Shown: positions 1 through 7,458, numbered from the stretch's first letter. The stretch: 12,795 bases of DNA from Gammaproteobacteria bacterium (GCA_029880105.1 JAOUPA010000043.1:1-12795), one strand, 5' to 3'. Numbers and translations are program-made. The notes: generated by a model not told the origin, from the sequence alone.

Positions 1-241
1 TCTCTATCTCGAACAGTGCACCATGGGTTGAGCATTGAATAAAGGCGTGATCCATATCCAGAAACTGGTCTTCCTGCCACTCCAGATTGATGCCGGTGTG
101 GGGGCATCGGTTAATGAAGGCATGAAATTCACCGTCTTTGTGGACGACAAAAATATCAAGTACCTCGTTGTTATGAGTGATCTGAAAGGACTTGCTACCG
201 GGGTCTGCAATATCTGAGATGTGACAAAGAATGGTACTCAT
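1..241 (-). CDS. Rieske [2Fe-2S] domain protein (3' end outside window)
   Basis: Translating the minus strand from the ATG at 241 gives 80 open codons before the window edge, so the C-terminus is missing. Residues 46-50 read CPHTG and 70-74 read CSTHG. C46/H48 and C70/H73 form the C-x-H ... C-x-x-H pair that ligates a Rieske [2Fe-2S] cluster. There is no signal peptide or membrane segment at the N-terminus, so this is probably a small soluble ferredoxin-like electron carrier or oxygenase-type ferredoxin subunit, as in the NirD/bacterial Rieske ferredoxin group. Its redox partner is unknown. No purine-rich ribosome site is evident before the ATG. The gene is divergent from rmuC across about 80 nt. 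Confidence is high for the fold and low for the specific role. Confidence 0.85.
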   Translation of the reverse strand, partial: MSTILCHISDIADPGSKSFQITHNNEVLDIFVVHKDGEFHAFINRCPHTGINLEWQEDQFLDMDHAFIQCSTHGALFEIE

Positions 242-320
242 AGAGTTAGGGAATAGGTGCGTTTAACGAGAAATTGTGTGTAAGATAACACGGACAGGAA
301 ATACATATAAAGACAGGAAT

Positions 321-1544
321 ATGAACGAGATAGGCCTTATTAATTTATTGATGCTGGTATTGCTGGTGATGATTGCCGCACTATTGTGGCGTATGCGTAG
401 CCAGCAGGATCGAACTGACATGCGCAGTGATGAGCAGAATCGCCAGTTTCAGAATATCGAGTCCAAACTGAGTGAGGCGCGTGATGCCCAGCATATAGCT
501 ATCGGCGAAATGCAGAGTAAGTTTGAAAAACGCTTTGGTGAGATGCAACACAGCATTGAAAAGCGCCTCGGTGAGATGAGCCAGTCCAGTATCGAGAAAA
601 TGGCGGAATCAAATAAACAGATGCAGCAGTTGTTGCACGAGCGCCTGAACGAAATAAGTGGTCAGGTCGAAAAACGACTGAATAAGGGCTTTGAAAAAAC
701 TACTGAGACCTTTACCGATGTCGTCACTCGCCTGGCTAAAATCGATGAGGCACAAAAAAGGATTACTGAACTTTCCAGCAACGTGGTGAGTTTGCAGGAA
801 GTGCTATCGGATAAACGCTCACGTGGCGCCTTTGGCGAGGTACAGATGGCAGCGCTGGTGCGAAATATGATGCCAGAAAACAGTTTTTCGTTGCAGCATA
901 GTTTGTCGAACGGTACACGTGTCGATTGCATGCTGTTTCTACCGGAACCGACCGGTGATCTGGCGATTGATTCAAAATTCCCTTTGGACTCCTATAAGCG
1001 CATGATGGATAACGAAATCGTCGAAGCGGATCGACTGGTCGCAGAACGTCAGTTCCGTCAGGATGTAAAAAAACATATCAAGGATATTGCTGAGAAGTAC
1101 ATTATCCCGAATGAAACCTCGGATAGCGCCATCATGTTTATTCCGGCCGAAGCGGTGTTCGCAGAGATTCATGCCCACCAGCCCGAGCTGGTCGAAGAGT
1201 CGCATCGACTGCGTGTCTGGATGGTATCACCTTCAACATTGATGGCGGTATTGACCACGGTGCGGGCCGTGCTGAAAGACGCGGCAACGAGAAAACAGGT
1301 GCACCTGATTCAGGAGCACCTTGTTGGGTTATCAAAAGATTTCGGTCGTTTTAAAAACAGGATGGACGATTTATCGAAACATATTCGTCAGGCCAATGAT
1401 GATGTTGAGAAGGTAAATACCTCAGCGAAAAAAATCAGTAGTCGCTTTGAAAAAATAGAAAAGGTAGAACTGGAAGACCAGGATATTTCATTGCTTGAAC
1501 AGGAAGTAGATGAAAGTGATGAGCTAGATACGGAGGATAATTAA
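321..1544 (+). CDS. rmuC: DNA recombination protein RmuC
   Basis: A 407-aa protein of RmuC architecture. It has one N-terminal membrane helix (about residues 5-22), a long charged coiled coil rich in repeated EKRxGEM-type heptads (about 25-150), and then the RmuC domain (about 165-370). The domain holds a restriction-endonuclease-like core, with D202 and the D217-S-K219 motif matching the D...(D/E)xK pattern. The tail is acidic. RmuC limits inversions at short inverted repeats and is thought to be a nuclease acting on DNA structures; that role comes from the family, not from this sequence. An in-frame GTG at 276 would add 15 residues. The ATG at 321 was chosen because it places the membrane helix directly at the N-terminus, although its AGGA ribosome site (315-318) sits very close. 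The downstream exporter gene begins at the next base after the stop codon. Confidence 0.9.
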   Translation: MNEIGLINLLMLVLLVMIAALLWRMRSQQDRTDMRSDEQNRQFQNIESKLSEARDAQHIAIGEMQSKFEKRFGEMQHSIEKRLGEMSQSSIEKMAESNKQMQQLLHERLNEISGQVEKRLNKGFEKTTETFTDVVTRLAKIDEAQKRITELSSNVVSLQEVLSDKRSRGAFGEVQMAALVRNMMPENSFSLQHSLSNGTRVDCMLFLPEPTGDLAIDSKFPLDSYKRMMDNEIVEADRLVAERQFRQDVKKHIKDIAEKYIIPNETSDSAIMFIPAEAVFAEIHAHQPELVEESHRLRVWMVSPSTLMAVLTTVRAVLKDAATRKQVHLIQEHLVGLSKDFGRFKNRMDDLSKHIRQANDDVEKVNTSAKKISSRFEKIEKVELEDQDISLLEQEVDESDELDTEDN

Positions 1545-2567
1545 ATGCAGGAGTCAGGTTTTTCTCGAACATCAAGAACCATACTGGTGAGTGCTGCGCT
1601 GGTAATTGTTATTGCCGGCATGAAGCAGGCTGCTTCATTGCTGGTGCCATTTTTGTTATCGGTATTTATTGCGATGCTGTGTTTCCCGCTTATGTGCCGG
1701 TTGCAGAAGAAGGGGTTGGGTGAAACTCCCGCGCTGCTTATGGTAATGAGCCTAGTCATTGTTGTTAGCCTGATGCTTGCTCTATTGATTGGCAGCTCTG
1801 CCGATGACTTCACAAAAAACCTGCCGGCCTATCAGGTGCGTATTAGCCAGCAGTGGCAGGTGTTTATTCAGTGGCTGATGGCGCAGGGCGTAGCACTGCC
1901 GACAGATTACTTGAGCACGAATGCCGATCCGAAGGCGGCGATGAAGATGGTAGCGTCAATCCTGTCGGGTTTTGGCAATGTCATGGCCAATTCATTTTTA
2001 ATACTGTTAACGGTGATTTTTATTCTGCTGGAAGCGACGCATTTTTCCAGAAAGATAGAGGCACTGGGTGGTGAGCATGTCGATACGAATTTTGCCACGG
2101 TATTTGCTGAGAAACTAAGAACCTATATGGGTATCAAGACATGGATGAGTGCAATCACCGGTTTACTGGTGGCGCTCTGGTTATGGCTGCTGGGGGTAGA
2201 TTACCCTGCGCTATGGGGTGTGCTGGCATTCATGCTGAATTATGTGCCCAATATCGGTTCTATTATTGCTGCGGTTCCTGCCGTGTTACTGGCGCTGATT
2301 CAGCTCGGTACTGGCACAGCATTTCTGGTGATGGCTGGCTATGTGATGATTAATGTCATTATTGGTAATGTGGTAGAACCAAAATTTATGGGTAAGGGAC
2401 TGGGCCTCTCTGCACTGGTGGTATTCCTGTCACTGGTGTTCTGGGGCTGGATATTGGGTACGGCGGGCATGCTGCTTTCTGTGCCGCTGACTGTGGCGGT
2501 CAAGCTGGCGTTAGATAGCCGAAAAGAGAGTCAGTGGCTAGGAACATTGCTGGGGCCCGTCGAGTAG
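1545..2567 (+). CDS. AI-2E family transporter (TqsA/PerM type)
   Basis: A 340-aa hydrophobic protein with the usual length and layout of the AI-2E exporter family (PF01594). It has two or three N-terminal membrane helices, an extended soluble stretch (about residues 85-145), and a dense C-terminal helix bundle. Diagnostic segments are the NYVPNIGSIIAAVPAVLLAL region (about 227-246) and the GNVVEPKFMGKGLGLS region followed by a GMLLSVPLT loop, closely resembling E. coli TqsA. TqsA-type proteins affect autoinducer-2 efflux, while other family members are ion or small-solute antiporters, so the substrate here is open. The start codon abuts the rmuC stop with zero spacing. A strong CGGAGG ribosome site (1531-1536) lies inside the 3' end of rmuC, so the two genes are almost certainly cotranscribed. 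Confidence 0.88.
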   Translation: MQESGFSRTSRTILVSAALVIVIAGMKQAASLLVPFLLSVFIAMLCFPLMCRLQKKGLGETPALLMVMSLVIVVSLMLALLIGSSADDFTKNLPAYQVRISQQWQVFIQWLMAQGVALPTDYLSTNADPKAAMKMVASILSGFGNVMANSFLILLTVIFILLEATHFSRKIEALGGEHVDTNFATVFAEKLRTYMGIKTWMSAITGLLVALWLWLLGVDYPALWGVLAFMLNYVPNIGSIIAAVPAVLLALIQLGTGTAFLVMAGYVMINVIIGNVVEPKFMGKGLGLSALVVFLSLVFWGWILGTAGMLLSVPLTVAVKLALDSRKESQWLGTLLGPVE

Positions 2568-2658
2568 TATTGATGATACAGGCCATTACGGGATTAAATT
2601 AGGGTGCAGCGACAGGTTGAATAAAAAGGAATTCCCGGTGTTTTTGTCAACTGGAAGG

Positions 2659-2687
2659 CTGAAATTTGCTGGCATATTTGGCATAAA
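2659..2687 (+). promoter_or_regulatory. Candidate sigma70 promoter for the chemoreceptor gene
   Basis: A CTGAAA -35 (2659-2664) and a CATAAA -10 (2682-2687) are separated by 17 nt, each matching four of six consensus positions. The -10 lies in a short direct repeat of GGCATA (2671-2676 and 2680-2685). This is the best match I see in the 209-nt gap before the chemoreceptor. I see no clear sigma-28 or sigma-54 site. The call is weak. Confidence 0.3.
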
Positions 2688-2776
2688 AGACTAATCTTGC
2701 AGGAGGGGTGCACGGAATTAGTGCGCAGACAATTAATTAAACAGGGAGGGAATTACGAGAATAAGAGAGGCAGTAT

Positions 2777-4330
2777 ATGAAGAGAATTAGATGCAGTATT
2801 GCGATGAAGATACTTACACTATCATCCATATCTCTTCTCCTGGTAATTCTTACCTCGATATGGACATACTACCTTAGTAGTGAAGTTCGAGATCTCGCAG
2901 AACTGGCAGAGGAAGAGGGAGTGATTCTTGCCAATACAGCGCAGCAAATGGATAAGGACGTTATTCATATTCAACAATCGCTCACCGATATTTCAGCAAC
3001 CCGCGGACAGGACGGCCTTGATGACGGTTTTGATAAGGCAGCCAAAAGTTACGAATCTTTTATTTCTGGACTGGCGATTTTTGAGGATCAGTACAGAAAA
3101 TCAAACGACCAGGCAGCTCTCGCTGAAGTCCATGCCATAAGAAAAAATATTGATACTTACTATGCATTGGGCAAAAAGATGGCAAATGCCTATATTAAAG
3201 AAGGCACTGCAAAAGGCAACAAAAGCATGGCTGAATTTGATAAGCAGGCAATATTGTTGTCTGATTCATTAAGGCCTTTTATTAATCGTCACTATGGCTT
3301 GATGACAAAAGAGCTCAAAGAAGTATCACAGGCGGTTGCATCTTTGATGAATGGAGAATTAATAGTATTCGGCCTGGTGATAGTTTCAATACTTTTAAGT
3401 ACATTATTATCGATGCGTTTAGTAATGCAGAAGATGCGTAATATACAGCATGTTATTGAGCGACTAGCGCGTGGTGAGTTAATCGACGAAATGGAATTTA
3501 AGACTGGCAGGGATGAGGTGGGCAAGCTAATGAGTGCACTGGGCGATTTGTATCGGCATCTACAGGTCATCATTCGTGGTATTACAAATTCATCCAGTGA
3601 AATACAGGATACAGCAAGTGATATATCAGTCGACAATGCAAACCTGTCGAACCAGATGAACAGGCAGTCGAAAACCCTGCGTGAAACAACCGAAAGCATG
3701 ATGCGTATCACAGAGTCTGTCAGCGAAAATGCCGAAAATGCACAAAAGGCGAGTGAGCTTGCCAGTGTGGCAACCGAGGTAGCGCGGGAAGGCGCATTGG
3801 CGATCACAAATACCATTGGCAGCATGGGCCAGGTTGATGCCAGTAGCAAGAAGATATCTGAAATAACAGCTGTGATTGATAGTATTGCCTTCCAGACCAA
3901 TCTACTGGCATTGAATGCCTCAGTAGAAGCAGCGAGGGCAGGTGAGAATGGTAAAGGTTTTGCTGTTGTCGCCAATGAAGTAAGAAACCTGGCGCAGCGA
4001 TCAGCGGGCTCTGCAAAAGAGATTAAGGAACTGATTGAGGAAAGTGTGAAGCGGGTAGATGCATTTAGTCAGCAGATAGATGCCTCGGGGGAGGCGCTTG
4101 CCGAGATAGTTGGATCGGTGCGAGAGGTATCGGAAGTTGTTGAGAAAATTGCCCAGGCCAATAACGAACAATCAATTGGCGTGCATCAGGTTAATCAGGC
4201 CATTAGTGAAATGAATGATATGATAGATGACAATAACAGGGTAGCAATGGAAGCAGCTAGATATTCAAGTACATTAAAAGAACAGGCTGATCAGTTAGGT
4301 AACTTAATGAACTTCTTTAAGGTGAGGTGA
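2777..4330 (+). CDS. Methyl-accepting chemotaxis protein
   Basis: A 517-aa transmembrane chemoreceptor. TM1 spans about residues 10-32. A helical periplasmic sensor of about 160 residues (33-192) is the size of a four-helix-bundle ligand domain. TM2 spans about 194-216, a HAMP linker follows (about 217-270), and then comes the cytoplasmic signalling coiled coil. The kinase-control hairpin is well conserved (about 362-412), with the tip around E390-N391-G392 and the flanking AFQTNLLALNASVEAARAG motif intact, so it should couple to CheA/CheW. The C-terminus (NFFKVR) has no NWETF-type CheR/CheB docking pentapeptide. An AGAGAGG ribosome site (2764-2770) sits 6 nt before the ATG. There are no che genes nearby, so the ligand is unknown and the receptor would feed a chemotaxis array encoded elsewhere. 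Confidence 0.92.
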   Translation: MKRIRCSIAMKILTLSSISLLLVILTSIWTYYLSSEVRDLAELAEEEGVILANTAQQMDKDVIHIQQSLTDISATRGQDGLDDGFDKAAKSYESFISGLAIFEDQYRKSNDQAALAEVHAIRKNIDTYYALGKKMANAYIKEGTAKGNKSMAEFDKQAILLSDSLRPFINRHYGLMTKELKEVSQAVASLMNGELIVFGLVIVSILLSTLLSMRLVMQKMRNIQHVIERLARGELIDEMEFKTGRDEVGKLMSALGDLYRHLQVIIRGITNSSSEIQDTASDISVDNANLSNQMNRQSKTLRETTESMMRITESVSENAENAQKASELASVATEVAREGALAITNTIGSMGQVDASSKKISEITAVIDSIAFQTNLLALNASVEAARAGENGKGFAVVANEVRNLAQRSAGSAKEIKELIEESVKRVDAFSQQIDASGEALAEIVGSVREVSEVVEKIAQANNEQSIGVHQVNQAISEMNDMIDDNNRVAMEAARYSSTLKEQADQLGNLMNFFKVR

Positions 4331-4376
4331 GCTTGATAGTAAAATTTAGGTATAAAGATAAAGGCGGTTGTGCTTT

Positions 4377-4400
4377 CTGCCCAGGCACATGCCCGGGCAG
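4377..4400. terminator. GC-rich stem-loop between convergent genes
   Basis: CTGCCC-A-GGC pairs with GCC-C-GGGCAG around an ACAT loop, giving 9 bp with one A/C mismatch. It lies between the convergent chemoreceptor and FKBP stop codons, where it could end transcription from both sides. Neither strand shows a run of T after the stem, so this is not a classic intrinsic terminator. Confidence 0.5.
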
Positions 4401-4413
4401 ATAATGTGCGAAA

Positions 4414-5106
4414 TTACTTGGCGGCTTTTATTTCCAGTAATTCAATATCAAAAATAAGCGTGGAATTAGGCTTGATAAATTCACCGCGCTGAGCAGAGCC
4501 GTAGGCAATATCTGCCGGGATATATAATTGCCATTTGGCACCAGTCTTCATTAGTTGTAATGCCTCGGTCCAACCTTTGATCACACCCTTGACTGGAAAG
4601 GTTGCTGGTTGATTACGTTTGTATGAGCTATCGAAAACCTGGCCATCGATCAGTCGACCTTCGTAATGAGTCACCACGGTGTCATCCAGCATTGGTGAAG
4701 CACCAGTACCTTCTTTTATCACTTTATACTGCAAGCCACTGGTAGTCGTGATTACGCCCTCTTTTTTAGCATTGGCTTCGAGAAAAGCCTTTCCAGTTTC
4801 GAGATTTTTAGCTGCCAGTTCATTCTGTTTTTGTAGTCGAATATCGTTAACGGCTTGCTGGAAATCCCTTATTGCCTGTGACATGTCATTTTGTGATATT
4901 GCCGGGTCTTTGCCATTTGAGGCATCTTTCATACCTCGGATCAGTGTGTCGAGATCAAGATTGGCATCTTGAGCCTTCATGCGAGTGATGAAGTCGAAAC
5001 CGATGCTATAACTGGCCTTTTTCTCTAAGGTATCAAAGTTCTGATTTGCCGCATAAACTGCTGAAGGTAGCGCAATGACCAAGGCTAGAAGATAACGTGT
5101 AGACAT
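4414..5106 (-). CDS. Secreted FKBP-type peptidyl-prolyl isomerase (Mip/FkpA/FklB type)
   Basis: A 230-aa two-domain FKBP. Residues 1-19 form a signal peptide ending in VYA, so it acts in the periplasm or outer envelope. Residues about 24-115 are the helical FKBP_N dimerisation region, and about 118-227 the catalytic FKBP domain. The rotamase pocket is intact by analogy with FKBP12: Y148, F158, D159, V175, I176, W179, Y202 and F219. The family catalyses cis-trans isomerisation of prolyl peptide bonds and acts as a periplasmic chaperone; Mip homologues also aid host invasion in pathogens, which cannot be assumed here. TAAGGA (5115-5120, minus) lies 8 nt before the ATG. It is divergent from the DegQ-like protease, forming an envelope folding neighbourhood. 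I cannot tell Mip from FkpA or FklB by eye. Confidence 0.9.
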   Translation of the reverse strand: MSTRYLLALVIALPSAVYAANQNFDTLEKKASYSIGFDFITRMKAQDANLDLDTLIRGMKDASNGKDPAISQNDMSQAIRDFQQAVNDIRLQKQNELAAKNLETGKAFLEANAKKEGVITTTSGLQYKVIKEGTGASPMLDDTVVTHYEGRLIDGQVFDSSYKRNQPATFPVKGVIKGWTEALQLMKTGAKWQLYIPADIAYGSAQRGEFIKPNSTLIFDIELLEIKAAK

Positions 5107-5144
5107 ACTAGGTATCCTTATTTCTGTTAATAGTTAGTGGCATG

Positions 5145-5173
5145 AACATACCAGCTCAATAAATGAACATCAA
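5145..5173 (-). promoter_or_regulatory. Sigma70 promoter for the FKBP gene
   Basis: On the minus strand, TTGATG (5173-5168) is followed by a 17-nt spacer and TATGTT (5150-5145). An upstream TG gives an extended -10 (TGGTATGTT). Transcription would begin near 5138, leaving a leader of about 30 nt that contains the ribosome site. No sigma-E pattern is visible on this side of the divergent region. Confidence 0.55.
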
Positions 5174-5224
5174 GTGCCTTTAATGTTTGGACTGCATAGA
5201 TAATAATAGACAGCTTATGATATA

Positions 5225-5252
5225 GAACTTTTATATTCTCGGCTTGTCGATG
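5225..5252 (+). promoter_or_regulatory. Sigma-E (RpoE)-like promoter for the DegQ-like protease
   Basis: GAACTT (5225-5230), a 16-nt spacer and TCGATG (5247-5252) match the sigma-E pattern (GGAACTT, about 16 nt, TCNNA). The -35 and spacer length are the same as those I recall for E. coli degP. The expected start of transcription, around 5257-5260, places the AAGGAG ribosome site and ATG 5278 in a short leader. It also excludes the upstream GTG at 5257 as translation start. Confidence 0.6.
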
Positions 5253-5277
5253 TGTTGTGATCAACCAAGGAGATGTT

Positions 5278-6639
5278 ATGCTTAGTATCAAACCAATAAT
5301 ATTAGTTCCATTTGCCCTTGCCCTTTTGGGTTCTGTGCCTGCACTGGCAAGTCTGCCTGTGAGCGTTGATGGTGAGGCCCTGCCGACACTGGCTCCTATC
5401 GTTGAACGTACCCGGCCAGCTGTGGTTAATATCGCAACCAAAGGTCATATCAAAACACAAAATAATCCGTTGCTAAATGACCCGTTTTTTAAACGATTTT
5501 TTGAGGGCTTTGGTAATGTGCCACAACACAGAGAAACCAGGAGTTTGGGTTCAGGTGTGGTGATCAATGCAAAAAAGGGATTCATCGTCACAAACCATCA
5601 TGTGGTCGAGGGTGCGGATGAAATTGAAGTGACTTTCGATGATGGTAAACAGTTCGAGGCTGAACTGGTTGGCTCAGACCCAGATGCCGATGTCGCGCTA
5701 TTAAAAGTTGATGCCAAAAATATGACAGAAATACCCATGGCAAATTCGGATGCATTACGGGTTGGTGATTTCGCTGTTGCCATTGGTAATCCTTTTGGGC
5801 TGGGGCAAACGGTTACCTCGGGTATTATTAGTGCACTCGGACGAACCGGTCTGGGTATTGAAGGTTACGAGGACTTTATCCAGACCGATGCTTCCATCAA
5901 TCCCGGTAATTCGGGCGGTGCGCTGGTGAATCTGAAAGGTGAGCTGATTGGTATCAATACTGCAATTATTGCCGCTGGGGGTCAGGGTAATGTCGGTATC
6001 GGTTTTGCAATTCCAATTAATATGGTTCGTCAGATTGTTGACCAGTTGATTGAATACGGTGAAGTTCGCCGCGGTATGCTAGGTGTCATAATGCAGAATT
6101 TAACACCGGAGTTAGCAAAGGCGTTTGGCCTTGATTTGCACCAGGGAGTGGTAATTTCCAAGGTAATTGAAAAATCAGCTGCAGAAGAGGCAGGGCTCGA
6201 AGCAGGTGATGTCGTCATTGCTATTAATGGTGAGGTAATCAAGAGTGCATCGGCAATGCGTAATGCAGTTGGCATGTTACGAGTCGGCGAGAAAATGAAA
6301 ATTGAAGTGATTCGTGACAATAAACGCAAAATCCTCACGGCTGTAATCAAGACCCCGATCGAGGAAGTGGTCGAAGGTAAAAAAGTTCACGAACGCCTCG
6401 CCGGTGCTACTATCGAAGAATCGAAAGATAATGGTGATGTATATCTGGTGGTTACCGAAGTAGAGCAGGGTAGCCCAGCGTGGAATTCCAGTCTGCGTGA
6501 AGGTGATATTATTCTTTCGGTGAATCGCCGTACCGTCAGAACGCTGGATGAATTTAAACAGGTGGTGGGAAACAATGACCGACAGATCCTGCTGAACATT
6601 CAGCGTGGCCGGTCAGCCCTGTTTATCCTGATTCAGTAG
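5278..6639 (+). CDS. degQ: Periplasmic serine endoprotease, DegQ/DegP (HtrA) family
   Basis: A 453-aa HtrA protease, almost exactly DegQ length. Residues 1-24 are a signal peptide ending PALA. The trypsin-like domain carries H108 (in TNHHVV), D138 (in ADVALL) and S212 (in GNSGG), a complete catalytic triad. PDZ1 spans about residues 262-355 and PDZ2 about 375-450. The family degrades or refolds misfolded periplasmic proteins and assembles into cages through its PDZ domains. The loop before the active site (NNPLLNDPFFKRFF) is short, as in DegQ rather than DegP; I infer DegQ but MucD/DegP naming is possible. The ATG at 5278 was chosen for its AAGGAG (5267-5272, 5-nt spacing) and because it starts the signal peptide cleanly. 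It converges on moaE with only 9 nt between stop codons. Confidence 0.93.
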   Translation: MLSIKPIILVPFALALLGSVPALASLPVSVDGEALPTLAPIVERTRPAVVNIATKGHIKTQNNPLLNDPFFKRFFEGFGNVPQHRETRSLGSGVVINAKKGFIVTNHHVVEGADEIEVTFDDGKQFEAELVGSDPDADVALLKVDAKNMTEIPMANSDALRVGDFAVAIGNPFGLGQTVTSGIISALGRTGLGIEGYEDFIQTDASINPGNSGGALVNLKGELIGINTAIIAAGGQGNVGIGFAIPINMVRQIVDQLIEYGEVRRGMLGVIMQNLTPELAKAFGLDLHQGVVISKVIEKSAAEEAGLEAGDVVIAINGEVIKSASAMRNAVGMLRVGEKMKIEVIRDNKRKILTAVIKTPIEEVVEGKKVHERLAGATIEESKDNGDVYLVVTEVEQGSPAWNSSLREGDIILSVNRRTVRTLDEFKQVVGNNDRQILLNIQRGRSALFILIQ

Positions 6640-6648
6640 GCCAGCTGA

Positions 6649-7083
6649 TTAGTGACTGGGTGCATCGTGCACCCAGCGCTCGTCTTCGCCGGTGGATTCC
6701 TTCTTCCAGAAGGGGGCGCGCTTTTTCAGTTCTTCGATTAGATAGCGGCAGGCAGCAAAGGCCTCTTCTCGATGTGCAGACCAGGCGGAGATGAGCACAA
6801 TAGGGTCGCCGGGTTTAATCTCGCCAAAGCGGTGAATAACTAGACAATCGACCAGATCCCATTTTTCCAATGCCTCATAGCACAGCCGATCCAGAAATTT
6901 CTGGGTCATTTCCGGGTAATGCTCCAGTGTCATTAGCTGAATATCATCACCGGCATTAAAGTCACGCATGGTACCGATAAAGTTGCTGCAGGCGCCATAA
7001 CTGCCGGGTCGGAGATGGCGGTTCTGGTACTGCTCGATTTCCTGAAGTGGCCTGAGCGCCTGTTCGTATAAAAAGGCGGGCAC
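6649..7083 (-). CDS. moaE: Molybdopterin synthase catalytic subunit MoaE
   Basis: A 144-aa MoaE. With the thiocarboxylated MoaD subunit it converts cyclic pyranopterin monophosphate to molybdopterin by adding the dithiolene sulfurs, in the cytoplasm. Conserved landmarks are FIGTMRD with R40, the LEHYPEM segment (53-59), SAHR (102-105), and the LKKRAPFWKKE region in which K120 and K127 correspond to E. coli K119 and K126. All key residues are present. The start is a GTG (7083-7081), one base after the moaD stop, with a G-rich AGGGGG ribosome site inside moaD, so translation is probably coupled. The last codons (WVHDAPSH) are written across a perfect inverted repeat at 6656-6676. Confidence 0.95.
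   Translation of the reverse strand: MPAFLYEQALRPLQEIEQYQNRHLRPGSYGACSNFIGTMRDFNAGDDIQLMTLEHYPEMTQKFLDRLCYEALEKWDLVDCLVIHRFGEIKPGDPIVLISAWSAHREEAFAACRYLIEELKKRAPFWKKESTGEDERWVHDAPSH
6656..6676. terminator. Perfect 9-bp inverted repeat in the moaE 3' end, after degQ
   Basis: CTGGGTGCA and TGCACCCAG flank a TCG loop, giving a 9-bp perfect stem. It begins 17 nt after the degQ stop and lies wholly inside the last codons of moaE on the opposite strand. By position it could terminate degQ transcripts and stabilise or end moaDE transcripts. No T-run follows on either strand, so the terminator role is inferred. Confidence 0.5.
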
Positions 7084-7084
7084 T

Positions 7085-7315
7085 TTAGCCCCCTGTCACG
7101 GGCGGGAAAAAAGCCACCTCATCGCCATCGTTGACGACATCGTCGAGTTTGGCGTAATCCATATTGATGGCACACAGTGTATTAGTGGGGTAATCAAGCG
7201 GCGTGACCTGGCTCCACACTTCTCGAATGGTGATACCAGGCCTGGCATCAATCTGTGCGCTATCCATACCCATTGTTTCTCGCAGGCTGGCAAAAAATTT
7301 AACTTGGATGCTCAT
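7085..7315 (-). CDS. moaD: Molybdopterin synthase sulfur-carrier subunit MoaD
   Basis: A small ubiquitin-fold sulfur carrier of 76 aa from the ATG at 7315. The N-terminal strand (IQVKFFASLRE), the DGDEVAFFPPVTGG tail and the terminal Gly-Gly are all typical. MoeB adenylates the last glycine and a sulfur donor converts it to the thiocarboxylate that MoaE uses. An ATG at 7324 would add MLP. I prefer 7315 because it aligns with the usual MoaD start and because a candidate -10 box overlaps the upstream ATG. Neither start has a good ribosome site. It is the first gene of a moaD-moaE pair with a 1-nt gap. MoeB, MoaA and the sulfur donor are not in the window. Confidence 0.92.
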   Translation of the reverse strand: MSIQVKFFASLRETMGMDSAQIDARPGITIREVWSQVTPLDYPTNTLCAINMDYAKLDDVVNDGDEVAFFPPVTGG

Positions 7316-7322
7316 AGGCAGC

Positions 7323-7352
7323 ATATTAACTGTTTTGTAGAGACAGTGTCAT
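7323..7352 (-). promoter_or_regulatory. Candidate promoter for moaD-moaE
   Basis: On the minus strand, ATGACA (7352-7347) is followed by an 18-nt spacer and TAATAT (7328-7323). The spacer holds an inverted repeat, ACTGT-N9-ACAGT (7329-7347), which could be a regulator site. The predicted start of transcription falls at or beside ATG 7315, which would make the moaD message leaderless or nearly so. The assignment is tentative. Confidence 0.35.
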
Positions 7353-7365
7353 CAGGATATAGCTA

Positions 7366-7395
7366 TTGTTCTGGGTGCTGTGCTCTTGTTATGCT
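7366..7395 (+). promoter_or_regulatory. Candidate promoter for moaC-mutY
   Basis: TTGTTC (7366-7371), an 18-nt spacer and TATGCT (7390-7395) with an upstream TG (extended -10). The leader would be about 55 nt and contains a small stem-loop, CCGAG/CTCGG (7419-7435), just before the moaC ribosome site. It is the best match in the divergent gap but only moderate. Confidence 0.35.
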
Positions 7396-7458
7396 TGCTG
7401 AAAGAAGATCACGTTCGCCCGAGTGTATGGCTCGGAGCATATTTAAGAGCATGGCATT

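Noticed and set aside
276..320. GTG at 276 as the rmuC start
   Set aside because: It would put a charged 15-residue extension before the membrane helix that normally begins RmuC; possible but less likely than ATG 321.
2568..2776. Sigma-54, sigma-28 or c-di-GMP riboswitch control of the chemoreceptor
   Set aside because: GG/GC pairs near 2671-2700 do not have the 10-nt sigma-54 spacing, no TAAA-N15-GCCGATAA is present, and the conserved GEMM core is absent.
3292..3975. 227-codon reading frame on the minus strand opposite the chemoreceptor
   Set aside because: It lies inside the conserved signalling domain of the chemoreceptor on the other strand, is serine/alanine-rich low-complexity sequence with no recognisable domain, and has no support as a gene.
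5257..5277. GTG at 5257 as the start of the DegQ-like protease
   Set aside because: It would add seven polar residues before the signal peptide, includes the ribosome site as codons, and falls at the predicted transcription start.
6030..6350. 106-codon minus-strand frame inside the protease gene
   Set aside because: It is a shadow of the PDZ1 coding sequence with no domain and no ribosome site.
7316..7458. Molybdenum-cofactor riboswitch between moaD and moaC
   Set aside because: The region has only small stems (7329-7347 and 7419-7435) and is too short and unstructured for the known Moco RNA.
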